From Callipepla californica brunnescens (lineage: Eukaryota > Chordata > Aves > Galliformes > Odontophoridae), in the NCBI GenBank assembly GCA_023055505.1, contig JALIRH010000004.1:18347368-18411367 (forward strand): a DNA stretch of 64,000 bases, written 5' to 3'. Positions 24,461-37,830 of the stretch are shown here, piece by piece (the first letter of the stretch is position 1; each line of letters begins with the position of its first letter). Below the pieces are notes generated by a model, which saw nothing but the letters and a program-made list of their open reading frames with translations, was not told the DNA's origin and searched no databases. Position numbers and translations under genes: made by a program.

Positions 24461-26606
24461 CATCAGGATACAAGCAAAGGCCAGCCACCACTCATCAACT
24501 TCTAAAGATATCAGCAAAAGGGAAACAAAACAAGTGACAACCACGTATTTTTCCTACGACATCCCAAGCCCCATGTTTTTATTTTATTACAAGGTTTTGA
24601 AAATGTCAGTTTTGCTCATCTTGGCAGGAAGGAAGGTGACAGTCCCAGACTCCCCAGCCTCATGGTGTGGCACTTGCTCAAGCCAAGGCTCTGAACCAGG
24701 GGAGCACTGAACCCAATGCATGACTGAATCAAAGAACCTTTTGTGCTTCAATTTCTGTTAACCAGGCTAAAAACACTTTCCCAACTCCCTGCTACAATGC
24801 AGCTTCATGCATGCTTGCCAACACTGCTATGACAGTACCATTTCAGAGCTGTCCACAAGAAAAAAATATTCCTGACCTCACAATACAACTTCCATTGCAC
24901 GTGACACTTAAAAACATAGTCTCACAAAAATGAGAACAAGCAAATGCACTGAAGAAGGCAGGCATTCTGTAGAAAACTACATGAATATGTGAGCCCATCA
25001 TTATCATAATGCCAGTGAACAGAGGAAGCAGCAAACAATTGTTTAGCTCAAGTGCATCACTTCACATATAGACTATGTTAAAAGAATATATGTAATATTT
25101 ATAACAAATATCAGCAGGAGAAAATAATATCTATCTTAGAATATCAAAATATTGGCTAGCACAGCTAAGTGCATTATAAATTTTTCAAGTATCATAGGAA
25201 AAGAATGAGAAAAGAGAGAGGAGAAAACTGAGAGGATGGCACAGATTCTGCACAAACCAACCACTAAGATCTGTGTACAAACAGATCTGAAGGGAAAAAT
25301 ATTTATAAAATGGATATTGCAGTTTCCAGAGGATAAAAACTGTGAGCAAAAAAAGCAGCATGATGTTCACAAGGCCTTAGTGCTAAAAGCCTTGCATACC
25401 TTCTTGCGGTAGCAGTAAGTGAATGAAAGTGATCCAATATACGTAGTTTTCAAAAGTTTCAGGTAAAACACATGCAATACTCTAAAAGAACAGCGTCTGA
25501 AGTACATCTTTTTGTCTCTTGGCAGAAATTTCATTCTCAGGTGCCTCCCTTACGTCAGGACACATCTTTTCAGCAATAACAGCAGACACCAATGCTGAAA
25601 AGTGGATGAGAATATGGGTGCTGCACTCAGCTGGCTGACATTCAGACTTACAAATATTTATCCCCAGAGGAGCCTATATAATTTCCATCCTATGGAAAAC
25701 TGCTGTCTTTCGCATAGAAGCAATACTCTCTCAGGCAACTGACAGCTGTTTCAATACTGTTTAATTTACCTGAGAGATAGAGTGTAGGAGAAACCTGAAT
25801 CAGAGACAGCAGCAGGGCTACAATACGTGATAGATGCAAAATAAATTCAAGGCTGTGAACTGGAAGTTTTTCTTCTGGTGAAATGGATTATTAGGAATAC
25901 AATGGGGCTGTCAGCAAAATATTCATCTCATAGATGCCCTTTTTTAACTTTCTCCTCTAAGTGCTTTGCTCTTTGCCATCTCTGAGCATGCCCTTTCAAG
26001 GATGTCAGCAGAGCTGACAAAGTTGTCTTGCCATTGCCACACAAACGCAGCAAGAAGAGTCTACATCCTTCTCACCTCTCCTCTTGAGAAATCTATAGTG
26101 AGTCTTTATGTGTGGTATATAGTGGATATTTTTACACAGGCATATTTTAGCACTCACAAAACCAAGCTCTTACATTAAACAAAGTGAAGCAGAGAGAGGA
26201 CAGATGCTGCTAATGCCTCCAGGCAGAACTCTGGTGGCATAGCTTGGCCATGACCTGTGGCCCAGACAGCTACTGTAGTCGTGACCCCATGCATTACATT
26301 TACCCCCATGCCAGACTTTTACTTTGGGATCAGACAAAGCTGCTGAAGACCAATTCTAGCCCACTCCTCCTCTGCTTCATTGACATTGTACATCACACCT
26401 AATTCGCAGGCTCCCCAACCCTGTTATTCCTCCCCTGAGACTCATTTCAGCAGACGGATGCAGTGCTGAGCTATGTAGTACCTAGCAACAGAGTGCGTTG
26501 TGAACCAAAAGCAATTAAAGCCAGTCTAGTCTCACCAATCTCATTTCAGTTGCAAAAAGAAGCATTTCATATTGGATGCTGCACTTCAATGCGCTACCAG
26601 GCTGCT

Positions 26607-26960
26607 ATCAGGTTTCCCTGGAGCCTTCTCTTCTCCATGCTGAACAGCCCCAGCTCTCACAGCCTGTCCTTGCAGGGGAGGTGTTCCCTCCCTTGGACCA
26701 TTTTTGTGGCCCTCTTCTGAATGCAATTTGTCAGGTCCACATCTGTCCTGTGCTGAGGACTCCATAGCTGGACACAGTAGTCCAGGTGAGGCCTCACCAG
26801 CACAGAGGAGCAGGATCACCTCCCTCCACCTGCTGACCATGCTTCTGTTGATGCAGCCTAGGATACAGTTGGCTTTCTGGGCTGCAAGGGCACATTGCGG
26901 GCTCACATCCAGTTTGTCATCCACCAGTATCCCCAGGCTGTATTAATGCAGAGACCATTT
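26607..26960 (-). mobile_element. CR1 LINE fragment with end of ORF2 (antisense)
   Basis: Read on the minus strand, this fragment translates into the C-terminal part of the CR1 reverse-transcriptase polyprotein. It begins with [18 protein letters not shown], then ILGCINRS and SRWREVIL. After a frameshift near 26805 the diagnostic [19 protein letters not shown] continues, followed by QKRATKM, and near the low-coordinate end ELGLFSMEKRRLQGNLI. In CR1 this region follows the RT core and precedes the 3' UTR. The copy lacks the CR1 3' terminus, which would lie below 26607, and has frameshifts and an in-frame stop, so it is a dead, truncated copy. CpG and GC content are higher than in the surroundings, which is typical of CR1 and not of host exons. 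Confidence 0.92.
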
Positions 26961-28606
26961 CCTCCTGACAGCCATTAGAAATTCCAACTCTTACCAAGAG
27001 CCAAGCTAACTGCAGTCTCACCTCAAGGGGCAGCTGAGCTCGAACTGGCTGTCCCTGAGGAGCCATCCAGAGAGTTCACCTCTACTAAGGTGACACAAAA
27101 GTGAAGCAGTTGGAATACTTTACAGTAAGAAAAACAGAAGCCTCAAATCACAAAATATACTCTGGTGCAAGCATTACCTAGGAAAACAACAGGATTTTGA
27201 TAGCTGGATGAGTCAGCTAGTCAAAGCTGAATTATTTGTCTACGAGATAAAGAGGGAGCATGGGCAAACAAAACATACATTTTAGTTTTTAGCACCAAAA
27301 GCAGGGACTGCATTTGGCAAAGGGCCACTTCTGAAGCTGGAGAAGAAAGTTGTGACTGATCTCTGTGCAGTCTCCAGGATCCAAACTGTTGTTGACGCAT
27401 ATTGCTGCCCTTCTGGGGAGGAAATAAAGAGACTTCTAAGAGCAGGAGGAGACGCTTACTGCAAGGACCCCTACTTTAACTAGCTGCAAAAGGACCTTTC
27501 ATCATTTTACGCAGAAGGTTATGTGGCTTGCCTGATGCAAACAAGGTACTGCAATTTGCACATGATGACACACAATGAAGAAACAGGAAGAAAACTAATT
27601 CACGTGAACCTTTAGGAAGAGCCAGGCTTCTTCAAAAAGCTGCTCAAAAGGTTGCATATTGTAAAAATACTGAATCACTGATCAATTTTGTGGTTTTACA
27701 GTTGGAATATAACAGATGAGTTAAAACAAAGTGTCTGTATCAAACACTACAATTTCTGAAGCTCATGGTTATGGTGGGCCACAGCAATTGCTTTCAGGAT
27801 TCTTTTTGCTGCTTTTCAGAGGCAGAATTAATCTGCAAGGTGAAAGCCCAGATTTTCACCTTTTCAAGTGGGTAGAAAAAAAAAAAATCACTTGAGCTGT
27901 GGATACCCATTGAAACTACTTCTGTGTGCTTGATGAGAATCCTAAAATCCTGCCAAACTCATCTACATGCTCAGTGTTTGACAGTGCTTGTCAGCATCCG
28001 GCATCTAATATACCAGCAGGTTCTGTGGCTGAACCCTTACAACTCAATACTGAAAAAAAAAATAGATGGTGCTAAATTACAATATTTAAACTTCAGATAA
28101 AGCTTAAAAATAAAGTTTTGTACGTTTTCAACCCAGATTTTGAACTCTGAAACAGCTTTCCAGAGTCCTTTGAGTATAGACTCTTCACAAAGCAGTCCAT
28201 TACCTATTTTTGACAGCTGAGGAGGCAATTTATGCAACTGTGGTGCACAAACGAGCCAAGAAAGTTGTTTCTTCTGCAAAAGAAATTAAAATGTAGAGAC
28301 TTGAAGTCCTGATTGATACAGTGAATTGAAAACAGCAGCCAACTGAGCTGACTGTGAGACACACTGGGCTTAAACAACACTTCAAGTCATTTTAATGAAC
28401 ATTTCAAGGCATCACCACCACTGGTGAGCAGCAGGAGCCTTCCAAGTGATATAGAATCTGTTAAAACTCTATTTATAATCTTCCTACAAAGTGACAATAT
28501 AATCACATTCTTGCTTTCTATTGACACTCATTATTGAGAAAGCATTATGTAAGCAAAGATCAGATTGTCACTGGACACTTCTATCAGGTTAGATGCTTGG
28601 AAAAGA

Positions 28607-28626
28607 TTAAAAAAAAAAAAAAAAAA
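28607..28626. repeat. Poly-A tract (about A18)
   Basis: Uninterrupted A run. Simple repeat only. Confidence 0.9.
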
Positions 28627-28933
28627 GATTCTGTAAGAGCCCAGATAAGACTTAATTTTGATAGAAACATACTCCCAATGTTGGTAAAGTTGATTTTCAG
28701 ATAAGACATCTTGAAGTAGTGTAGAATCAGATTTTAAATATAACTGACTGTTAAGATATCCTACACAATAGGGATGCACAAAGCAATGGGGAAGAAGCAC
28801 CCTAGGAAACAAGATACAAAAAAGGTTTTGAGGCTTTGTATGGCACCATCCATATTCTTACAGGAACGAAAAGCAGTTTTGTTTCTGCATTTTTCTACAA
28901 ATTTAGACCAATCAATTTCAAAACAAGGCTGGA

Positions 28934-28958
28934 AAAAAACAACAACAACAACAACAAA
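28934..28958. repeat. (AAC)n microsatellite
   Basis: About six AAC units preceded by an A run. Confidence 0.9.
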
Positions 28959-29800
28959 ATCAGATAAGGTTTAATGACTCCAAATCCCTACATCCCTCCT
29001 ATAAGCTGACACCCCAAATCTTTTATGTTGTCAACACTTTGCTGGCTCTCACAGGTTAATTGCTGTTCTCCCTGTGGCTCCCCATTGCTTGCTGTGGCAA
29101 GCAGCTGCCGCTTCTAATGTGACACTTGATACTGACTGACTGCTGACATGCAGAGCTCCACATTACTGTACTCAGAACGCTTGCACTGTCCTTGGTAGGA
29201 ATGACACCCCAAGTTTGACAGCCAAGGACCATGCACTGGGGCAAACCCCTGAGACCAGCACAGCACGTGGGAACGCCTAATGGCTATGAACGATCAGTGT
29301 GTGCTTAGCAGTTATCTTCAGGTTCAGTGATTTTCTAGTTACAGACAAGCTGGGACATTCAGAATTACAGTTTGTCATTGCATCTGATATTGAGGACGTA
29401 AGAGGGTTCTGGAGGACTTCTTGGATGAAAAAATCCACCTTAATTGAGTGTGCAGATGCTATCCCTCTCTGCAGTATGGCTACTCAGGAGCAATAACTTG
29501 AAATCCAACTGGTGAACCAGTGCTCTAGATAATAACTAATGACTACCTACTTCTGGGGTTAATTTGAAAAAAAAAAAAAAAAATGCGCAATTGTCTGCAT
29601 AAAAGTCAGAATGAATATCATCAAGCAAATGATTATAATGTTTTTCCTCCCCCTACTCAGCTTTCCCAACAATCTCTTCAAAAGGAAGCATGATGCCTTT
29701 CAGTCTAACTACTCCAAAAAAAAAAAACAAAAATTCACATGAGTACATACTATGGAGGAGTAAGGGAAGACATACAAGACAGAAGCACTTGTTTCCTAAA

Positions 29801-29854
29801 GCTTCTCTTATCGTAGGTATCAGTAAGGCTTCTCTTATCGTAGGTATCAGTAAG
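29801..29854. repeat. Exact 27-bp tandem duplication
   Basis: A 27-bp unit beginning GCTTCTCTTATCGTAGG occurs at 29801-29827 and again at 29828-29854 with no mismatch. The perfect identity against a decayed background suggests a recent event, or a variable-number tandem repeat caught at two copies. Each unit contains CTTATC, a reverse GATA word. Confidence 0.95.
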
Positions 29855-32800
29855 AGAAATGGGCAAAGAGTATATAAGCAAGGAAAAACTTGAAGTTTAT
29901 ACAAACAATTAAACGTGACCATTAACTTCTATCGTTGACTTCTAACAACATAGAAAAACAGACCTGTGAGCCCACACATGACACAAAAGCCAGTACCACT
30001 TATTAAGCTAGATACTGCTACAGTCCCCACTCTGTGAGGCAAATGCAGGAAGTGTTGCTGTAGGATTCACGTGCACATGATCTCATAAAGCAGAACTATA
30101 TAAAGAACTTTTAAAGGAACCCTGTCAGGTGGCTGCAGATTTACACCTGCAGAGAGCTGGGGCACAGGAAGCTATTTCAGATCACAGGAGACTGAGTGTC
30201 AAGGGAGTTTTAAAAAGGAACATAAATTGAAATGCTTGTACATTCATCACTGAATCACACATCTGCCCCAATACATGACAGAGACTCCTAGAAACCCAGA
30301 CAAGTCTGTTCAGTTAAAACATCAAAATCCCTTATTCTTCTCTTTAGGAAAAAGCAGTAATATTTACAGAATGAAAATAAAAAAAAGCATCTGTTTGTCT
30401 TCAGCCCATTGACTTGTGCTAAAAAACTGACATAGTACAGTAGCTGTGGTTGCAGTGCAGGATCCATGGATTCTCCATGCCTCCTAAAGCTCTCCATGGC
30501 TTCCCAAGGGCAAACCAGAGCAATGGAGCAGCACCTTCGCTTGTGGGCAAGCACTTCCAGAAACAGCTTTGAAAAGAAATGCTGTATCTAGCACATGCAA
30601 TGTTCTGGTTGCCACATGAAAGCAGACTAATTCCACAACAGAAACAGAGCTGCAGACCAGAGGAGAAAAGATTGCAAACTTCCCTTTGAAAGTTGTCCTA
30701 ATTTATTAATTAACAGAGGAAAAAAAAATTGAAAAGTAACATCATCAGGTCAAACATCCTATAAGTTCCTTTTCAAGTAGGTTTTAGATTTCAAAGAGTT
30801 GTTCTTGGACTTGTTTTCTTTCTTTCTTTTCCTCTGCACTCCCATCATCTTTGTTACTACTCTCTCTGAATGCACCATCTCCTTTAGCCTCCTTACTTAA
30901 GATCTCCTCCCTGTTTAAGTCACAGCAACAAGCAAGAGATGTAGTCAGGCCCCTAGATGACTACTCAAGTCACTGCAATTGTCTGGCTACAATAGGCCCT
31001 GCAGAAGAGAGCTGGGAAATCACCCTTGGATCCCTCAATCAGTATACATGAAGTTGCGCCCTGAAGTAACACAGTCTCAGGAGCAGATGCGTCCCGAGTG
31101 ATGCTCAGGCATCAGAAGCCACAGGATCTCAGGTTAATGGAATCTCTACTTTCACACACGCTGTGCCTTTATCACTTTCCTCCTCCATCTTTCTATTAGC
31201 ATGCAATAGCAAACAAAGGCCTACTGGAATTCATAAAGGAAGTCAATCTTCAAATTTTTTGATACATTTGGGTAGACCACAGGTTTCAGCTGCTGTCTCT
31301 GCAGGAAACTAAAGACCTGCACTCAATTCTATATTATTAAACACAAATATATAAATGCTGCCATTTGGACTTAGTTGCGTAGCAGAGTTGTTTAACAGGT
31401 AGGCATACAGGGCTGAATTAAAGACTCTGCAGAAGTCTACAATCACCATTTCCTTCTTTTTATTCACTCAAGAAATGGTTCATTTACTGCTGTAATGCGT
31501 CTTCTTGTCCCAGATGAGAGATTTCAGGGTAGACATGCAAGATGATTGCCTCAAGCATCTGCAAAGGCTTCTGCACACCCCAACCTCCTACAGTTCTCTA
31601 AATGTCCATGCCAAACAGCTGACTTGCAGTTGCTGGTTTTTGACTGGGTCACTAGGCAGATGTACAGTGACCAACTGCTTACAGAAAGACATTTTTGGAA
31701 GGGCATTCAAACAAGGAAGAAGAGGTCGACCAGTGTCCAGAGGCGAGTGAATAAGAACAACAGCCTGAGGAAATCACAGCCTAAAGATGTGTCCTGAGGA
31801 CATATGCACTGAGAAGACAGAGACAACTCACTTGACATATAAAGATCAGATCAGAAGCATATTTTTTTATTTTTGTACCTGCCAGAACTAGAACAGAATA
31901 CAGAAAAAGGAAGAAAGGACAGAAACTAAAGCAGAAATCTCATCCATTCAGTTTACATAGGCATTAAGTTTCTTCTTTAAACTGTTACTAAAATCCCAAC
32001 AATCTTGCTGCACCCTGCAAGCACATAAGTATTGACAGCAAAGGCTTGTTTCTCTGAGAGAAACTGACACAATTATGTCAAGTTTAAACAAAACAGTCTA
32101 CCCTCAGTGTGCTATGTTTCTTAGCGCAGATGCAAGGTAACGTTTGGCTTTATCTTGGCTGACTGCAGTGCACATCCTGTGTATGCAACACATCTAAAGG
32201 TGTTTGAAAAAAGACTGAGAAGCTCTAAGCCCACTGCATTTCTCACTCACAGTGCTATATAATTAGGTTACCTGCTAATGAATCTAAAGTTGGTTTACTA
32301 TTTTATTAAAGCTGCTTTTAGAAGCCTTGATCAAGAGGTCACCCTGATTAGTCAAAAGCCATACATTCACATTAAAAAAGTCTTACCATCACTGCATGCA
32401 AGACGAATTAAAATAAGATAATCTCAGAAAGAAGCAGCAAAAATAAGACAATTTATCAGCTGTTTGAAGGAATCTATTTTTTAAAACAGATTGAAATCTG
32501 TGACACTCGACTCTATTGTACTCCCAGCTCTACAATCATGACCTTCTGTAAGTCAATGCTCTTAGCTTCTCTTTCCAGATGTGCAAAATGGATCTATTTA
32601 TCCTTAGCACCAAGCTATTGATTTGACAGAAGTTCTGCAAGTATTAATGCCTGAAAAACATTTAAACACTTGCAGCTGGAAAGTGCTGAAAGCAGGCGGA
32701 GGATTACATTACACTCTGCAGCTAACCTGCTTTTAAAGGAATTTTAGGGTGGGAGTTGCTTCTAGGCAGAGACCTCATACATTTTGTTTCAGCCTGAAAG

Positions 32801-33226
32801 CACTTGAAACATCTAAGCTAGGGGATAAGCCACTCACAAGGGAACTCTGTAAGGGAAAGGCTGAGCTAAAAGTGCTACATGGCAGTATCAAGCAGCAGAA
32901 CTGTCATCTTCAAACAAAGTCTTCCATGAAGATTGTAACGAGAAGAAAGAGTAGGTTACATTAGAGATGCACCCACAACTACACAAGATTTAGCTTTCAC
33001 ACAAAAGCAAAGTACAGGAAGAATAGTTTTGTTTGCAAGCATCATTACTTAAGTTTAGAGAAAAAGTACAAAGCTCACACACAGTGAAGTCATAAGAGAA
33101 AAAAGGACTTTCACTATAACCAGAGAGTCACTTGAGAGCTTTAAACACCCTGCATTAATTTACCACCTAATAAAGAGCTCTTTTCCATTAGATAGAAGAG
33201 CTACTCCTGTGTCCTTGCAGGAATAG

Positions 33227-33241
33227 AAAAAAAAAAAAAAC
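33227..33241. repeat. Poly-A tract
   Basis: A run of about 14 A. Simple repeat. Confidence 0.85.
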
Positions 33242-34624
33242 ATTAAAGAGCCCATTCCACAAGAACAATCTCCAAAACAAAACCTATTTTCAACAGTAAA
33301 TCAGAGTTCTTGTTTATTCTGAGCAACAGCAGGAAAGCACAGTTAAAAATAGCTATGATAAACCTAAGAATACACATCCCACCATGACTACACCACGCTC
33401 CTTTCAATGTGATGGTTTATTCCACCACCCTGGGCCAAACTTCCATCCCTATACAGAAGCTGCTCTCAGCATCATGCTGAGCCAGAGCCATGAGCAGGAC
33501 TCATCAGGTACTGGCAGCATTGCACAGGACGCTAGGAAATAACTATGGCCATCGACAGAAATGGGCTACAATCCTTATTTGCTCACATTTTAGGAGATGT
33601 ATGAGTGACGACATACTTCCTGCAATAGGAGAATGCGCGCTTCTGGAACAGACCCGTCTGGATCACAACTTTCAGACTGTACAAATGCTGCTGTGGCCAG
33701 TGAGAGTAAGTTGTCAAAGTAGCAGGTAGAGTATTAGGAATTCCTTGTCTTCATCACTGTCTTGCTGTGCAATTCTAGACAACTCAATAAGCTTCTTTTT
33801 TATTCAGTCTCCTCACCCATAAAGCAGGATTAACTGCATTTCTTTGCTCAAAAGTCATGAGGATCAATACTCAGTGAAGGCTCACAACTAAGTTTTAACA
33901 AAGCATGCACAGAAATGACCATAACTTTCTCATCCTAAAGACTCTTCTTCCTTTAGTTTGCAGGTGTTAGACTGAGGAGGAGGAGAGGGTTCATGGGTTG
34001 TGAAAAGCTGCAACAGCCAAGCCCTGTGTCACCCTGCTGCACACACCTCAGTCTCTTTCCATCTGATGTGACAGCTTTACTACACACAGAGCACTTCCAG
34101 AATCCTCCCTGGGAAGTTTATTACTAGGAGAGAGAATGAATTTAACTCTACCCTTATGAGTCTGTAAATCGAGTTTATTAAAAGCAAACAATTAGTATGC
34201 AAATGCCAAGGCAACTTCCTTTACAATCTGCTCTGGCTGATAAGACAAAGTTACTACCTTGTTACCTTATCTCTGACACAGGTCCACCTTTCTACTTTCA
34301 TCAACTGCTTTGTAACAATCTTAAGATCTCCACGCAGGCTGGTAAGTTTAGACAGCATGCCAAAGGGAGGAAAACTAGACAACTGCATAAGAAGCAGTCA
34401 GCAACTGCATTCCTATCTCCACGTTGCTTAGCATTGCTAGAGATCTTGCTGCTCTAAAAAGCCTTAGCCAAAATACGACAGCTTCCAAGCCTACATGCAA
34501 CTCTACTACAGATTTCTGAAGCTATATTAATTCTGGATGCATCCAAATGTTACTTTAGAAAAGTTTAATAAATGAATAATCCAATATAATCCTGCAGTTA
34601 CAATGACACAACCCATGGAAATGA

Positions 34625-35248
34625 TTGACATGCCAAAAATTAAAGCTGGATCAAAGAGATGAAAGATTGGCTTTGAAGGGCATGCCCTTACTAAGGCAGC
34701 ATGTACTTGAGAGACAGAGTTACTTGACACAAGAGGGAATCACAATAACTTTATCTGAGGAAAGGATTTTACAACTTTCTCAGAGAAGTTCATCCTCCAT
34801 GCCAGCAACAGAAAGTTATCAGTCTTATTCGTGGGATAAAAATACAGCCATCTCTCCCAGGAATGTATATAGGAGAAAGGCAACAGAACAGTATAGCTAC
34901 AAAAGAAAGCAGTCCTCTAGTCCCAATAAATTTCTAATCAATTACATCATTTTACAAAATTACATCAGCTTGGCTGTCAGCATTCTTCCTGTGTTCACGA
35001 TGGGAACATGCCATAAGTGTAAGGATGGAGGTCTCAACTCCATCATAGAGTATCAGTGCAGAATGATGCCTCTAGGTTATAATGTCCAGCAAACGCAAAA
35101 AATTGATACATTCCCCATTTCCATTTTGTGTTGTTCCACCCTTCTGGATGGAGTGATCAGAGTGATCAACCCTACTTGTAAGCTCATATATCAAGATTTG
35201 CTTGCAAACCCCTGCTCAGGAGATGTATTTCTAATACGTGTGCTCTGA
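34625..35248 (+). other. Longest open frame in window (207 codons), unrecognised
   Basis: An uninterrupted ATG-to-stop frame of 207 codons. The protein starts with a polar charged half (about residues 1-100, Ser/Gln/Lys/Arg-rich). A more hydrophobic patch follows around residues 105-125, and then a Cys-containing segment with a CHKC pair near residue 130. I recognise no family, and there is no clear Kozak context or flanking splice logic that I can defend. If GC is about 40%, I estimate roughly 0.02 frames of this length by chance in the window, so it is mildly unusual, but local composition can inflate that. It could be an exon of an orphan or lineage-specific transcript. The default view is a chance open frame. 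Confidence 0.2.
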
Positions 35249-37611
35249 AGAACTGGAAGTGAGCGTCAACTCACTCACTTTGCTGCATTTATTGAGGAAC
35301 TGGGATTCAGTTCAAGTGTGAGCTGAGATTGAGAACTAGGTTAAAACAATAGCATTAATATACAGGACTTCCTTCAACTTCGCCTTTACAAATTACTTTA
35401 AGAGTGCCTTTCAAGGCCTTTATTTATTTTCTCCCAGTGGTACAAGTCAGCACACAGATGCACAATCAGATTGTATGACAACTAAAAACTGAAGCAAAAG
35501 AAAAGCCAGCCTGTCTTTGGGCAGGAAACTCTCGTGTTTTATTTCTGACATTAGGAATGCATGAACATACAACAACATACACGTAAACACACATTCAGCT
35601 CAAGAGGAAAAAATCCATCTGCCATTTGACAAGGCTTGTGATTCAAATGAACATAATCTACTTTGCAAAGATGAGGTACCCAATGCAATACACATCCATC
35701 TTTTCACTGAAAAGCCATGATTTAAATGATTGTGTTCTTATGTCTGGGCTTAAGGTTCAGCAGCTCAGGAGAATAATACAACCTAGTGAAGAAACCTGCC
35801 CTCTCATCTTGAGCCTTTCCCATACACCTTGCATGAACTAGTAAGAGTGAATTGATTAAAGTAGGCTTGTGGGATAACAATACTACTTCAGTGCTACAAC
35901 TCAGTAATGAAGACCAACAACCAGCTTTTCCACACAACACTAATTAATAGGAGAAAGATAGGAAGGACAGAAAATCTACATACAAAATACATAACAAAAA
36001 ACATTTGAGGCACTGTACCATCTCCAAAATGCTAATTCAGTCATGGCGTACTCTTAATAAGGTCTATGCAGCAGAAACAAAGGATAAAAAAGGTGTGGCA
36101 AAGGAGGAATTTAGCACATAATTCTTCATAAATCTATTTGTAATAGGATGCCAGCAAACAGGGAAGGTCTCAACAGGGAAACAAGCAACCTCTCCTGCTA
36201 CTTGGCAGGCACATTTCCTTTTTTTCTTTTCCCTTTTGTTTGCCCTGATGAAGCATTCCAAAAGCCTCTGAAAGTTGACCAAAATAGACAGCCATGGTTC
36301 CTATCTCTAGGAACACAGAAGACATTTGAAGGTACAATATAACAAAGGCAATAAAGACCCAGGCAGAAACACTATCAAGAGCAGCAGCAACATTGCTCTA
36401 TGGAAGAGTTCAGCAAAGGTGAATATACAAATTGCCAGAGTGTGTTGTTTTTTCCACTCAGATAAACTGAATGAATAAGCACCAGCCCCAAAATAAAGTG
36501 GCTGTGATCCGATGGCCATCCTAAAATAGTTATGAATAGCTCAGCTTCCCCACTTCTCTCTGTTCATATGACTCCCCAAATCTACCATCTCTCTCATAAC
36601 AGATGCAGTGCAATATCTGAACACAGCACATTGAGAGACAGGAAACAGTACAGATCAAATCACTTTGAACAAATCTGTAAATTTAAGGTTTCCTAAGAGT
36701 AAAGGCCTGGCCTCACAGAAACCACTCATCTATTTCTATGCATTAGAAGCCTAACACAGCAACTGCACACTGCTTCATCTCCCCTTCTCTCCCTCCCTCC
36801 AACTCTTTACAGCATACAGAAATGAGTCAGTATAATATCACAGCCTGTGGCTATGACAAACATTTCTGGATTATTTTCTTTCTTTGATGCTATGAAGTAT
36901 CATGAATGTATTTGATATCCACAACCAAAGCTGTAATTGAATTTGTGGAGGGTAGAAAACAGCCCATTTTCTTTGTCTGACTCAGTGGTAGATGAAACCA
37001 GCAACAATAATCTGCCAACACAAAGCACGAGGACGACAATCACATCCGACACCATTTTCCAAGCCAAGACAATGATAGGTGGATGAACAAATTGGTCCCG
37101 ACAATCTCACGCTGCAGCATTAATGAATGCCACAAGGGTCTGATGCTTCATGACCCAAGCATCAGCTATGGGATGGAGAGTGTGTCTTTTTCACCTTTAA
37201 CTCTCAAGTTTCAGAATCACACAATGGCTGGAGAAGGGAAGATGCAGTGAAACAGCCATACCACCACTTAGTGCTGCAGCTTCCAGTCAAAGGTGGAGTC
37301 CCTCAAAGACAGTTTTGGGTTCCCAGAAAGATCAGAACTTATAGAGTGGAAAAATTAAGGAACTGCAAGAAATAATTCCCACCTTCCAGCACAGGCTACA
37401 GCCACTGCTTTCTGGCAATTAGGGCTTGGTATAATCACAGAACTCAACAAAGGATAACTGCACAGAGAAGAGTACAACTAGCCTCTATTACTGATCAATC
37501 TTCCTGTCCAAGATTGTCTTCAGTTGTCCTCTAGTCAAATATTGTATTTTATTCATTCAGCCTCTACTGCCATATCTCCAACATCTGCTTCCGACATCAT
37601 GGGCCGCTGTA

Positions 37612-37830
37612 ACAAAATAGAACCACAGAATAGAGGTCTTTTTCTTAATGATTCTAAGACCATTTAGTCCAAATGTCAACCTACCACCAGTACTACCTAC
37701 TAAACCACATCCTTAAGTACATTTACACATTCCTTGAACACTTCCAGGGACAATAACTTTACCACCTCCCTGGGCAGGAAGCCCAGGAGGCATTACTTTC
37801 GGAGCAACCCTTGTACTTTTCTAGAGACAT
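37612..37830 (-). mobile_element. CR1 LINE 3'-end fragment (antisense)
   Basis: A diverged reverse complement of the CR1 3' region. It starts at an ACCACAGAATAGAGG tail-like word, continues through TTTAGTCCAAATGTCAACC and CACATTCCTTGAACACTTCC, then a CAGGGACAATAACTTTACCACC word matching the usual GGGATGG...CCACC motif, and CTGGGCAGG. It is 3'-anchored and 5'-truncated as normal for CR1, with no coding part. Identity is visibly lower than for the 26.6-kb copy, so it is probably older. Confidence 0.82.

Larger units (their letters stand above)
17591..26606. other. Non-coding stretch with scattered simple repeats
   Basis: No recognised gene. It contains a 14-bp tandem duplication, A-runs, a GTTT repeat, an open-frame-rich block at 22.5-23.6 kb and a candidate regulatory segment at 24.3 kb, each listed separately. 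Pyrimidine-rich sequence at 18.1-18.4 kb produces overlapping open frames in all three plus-strand frames, which is a composition effect. Confidence 0.6.
26961..37611. other. Non-coding stretch, no recognised gene
   Basis: No exon, RNA gene or interspersed repeat is recognised in these 10.6 kb. Listed separately are an AAC microsatellite, several A-runs, the exact 27-bp tandem duplication at 29.8 kb and the unrecognised 207-codon open frame at 34.6 kb. Confidence 0.6.

Noticed and set aside
26704..26946. Plus-strand open frames over the CR1 fragment
   Set aside because: They are antisense shadows of the CR1 ORF2 remnant, whose true coding direction is minus.
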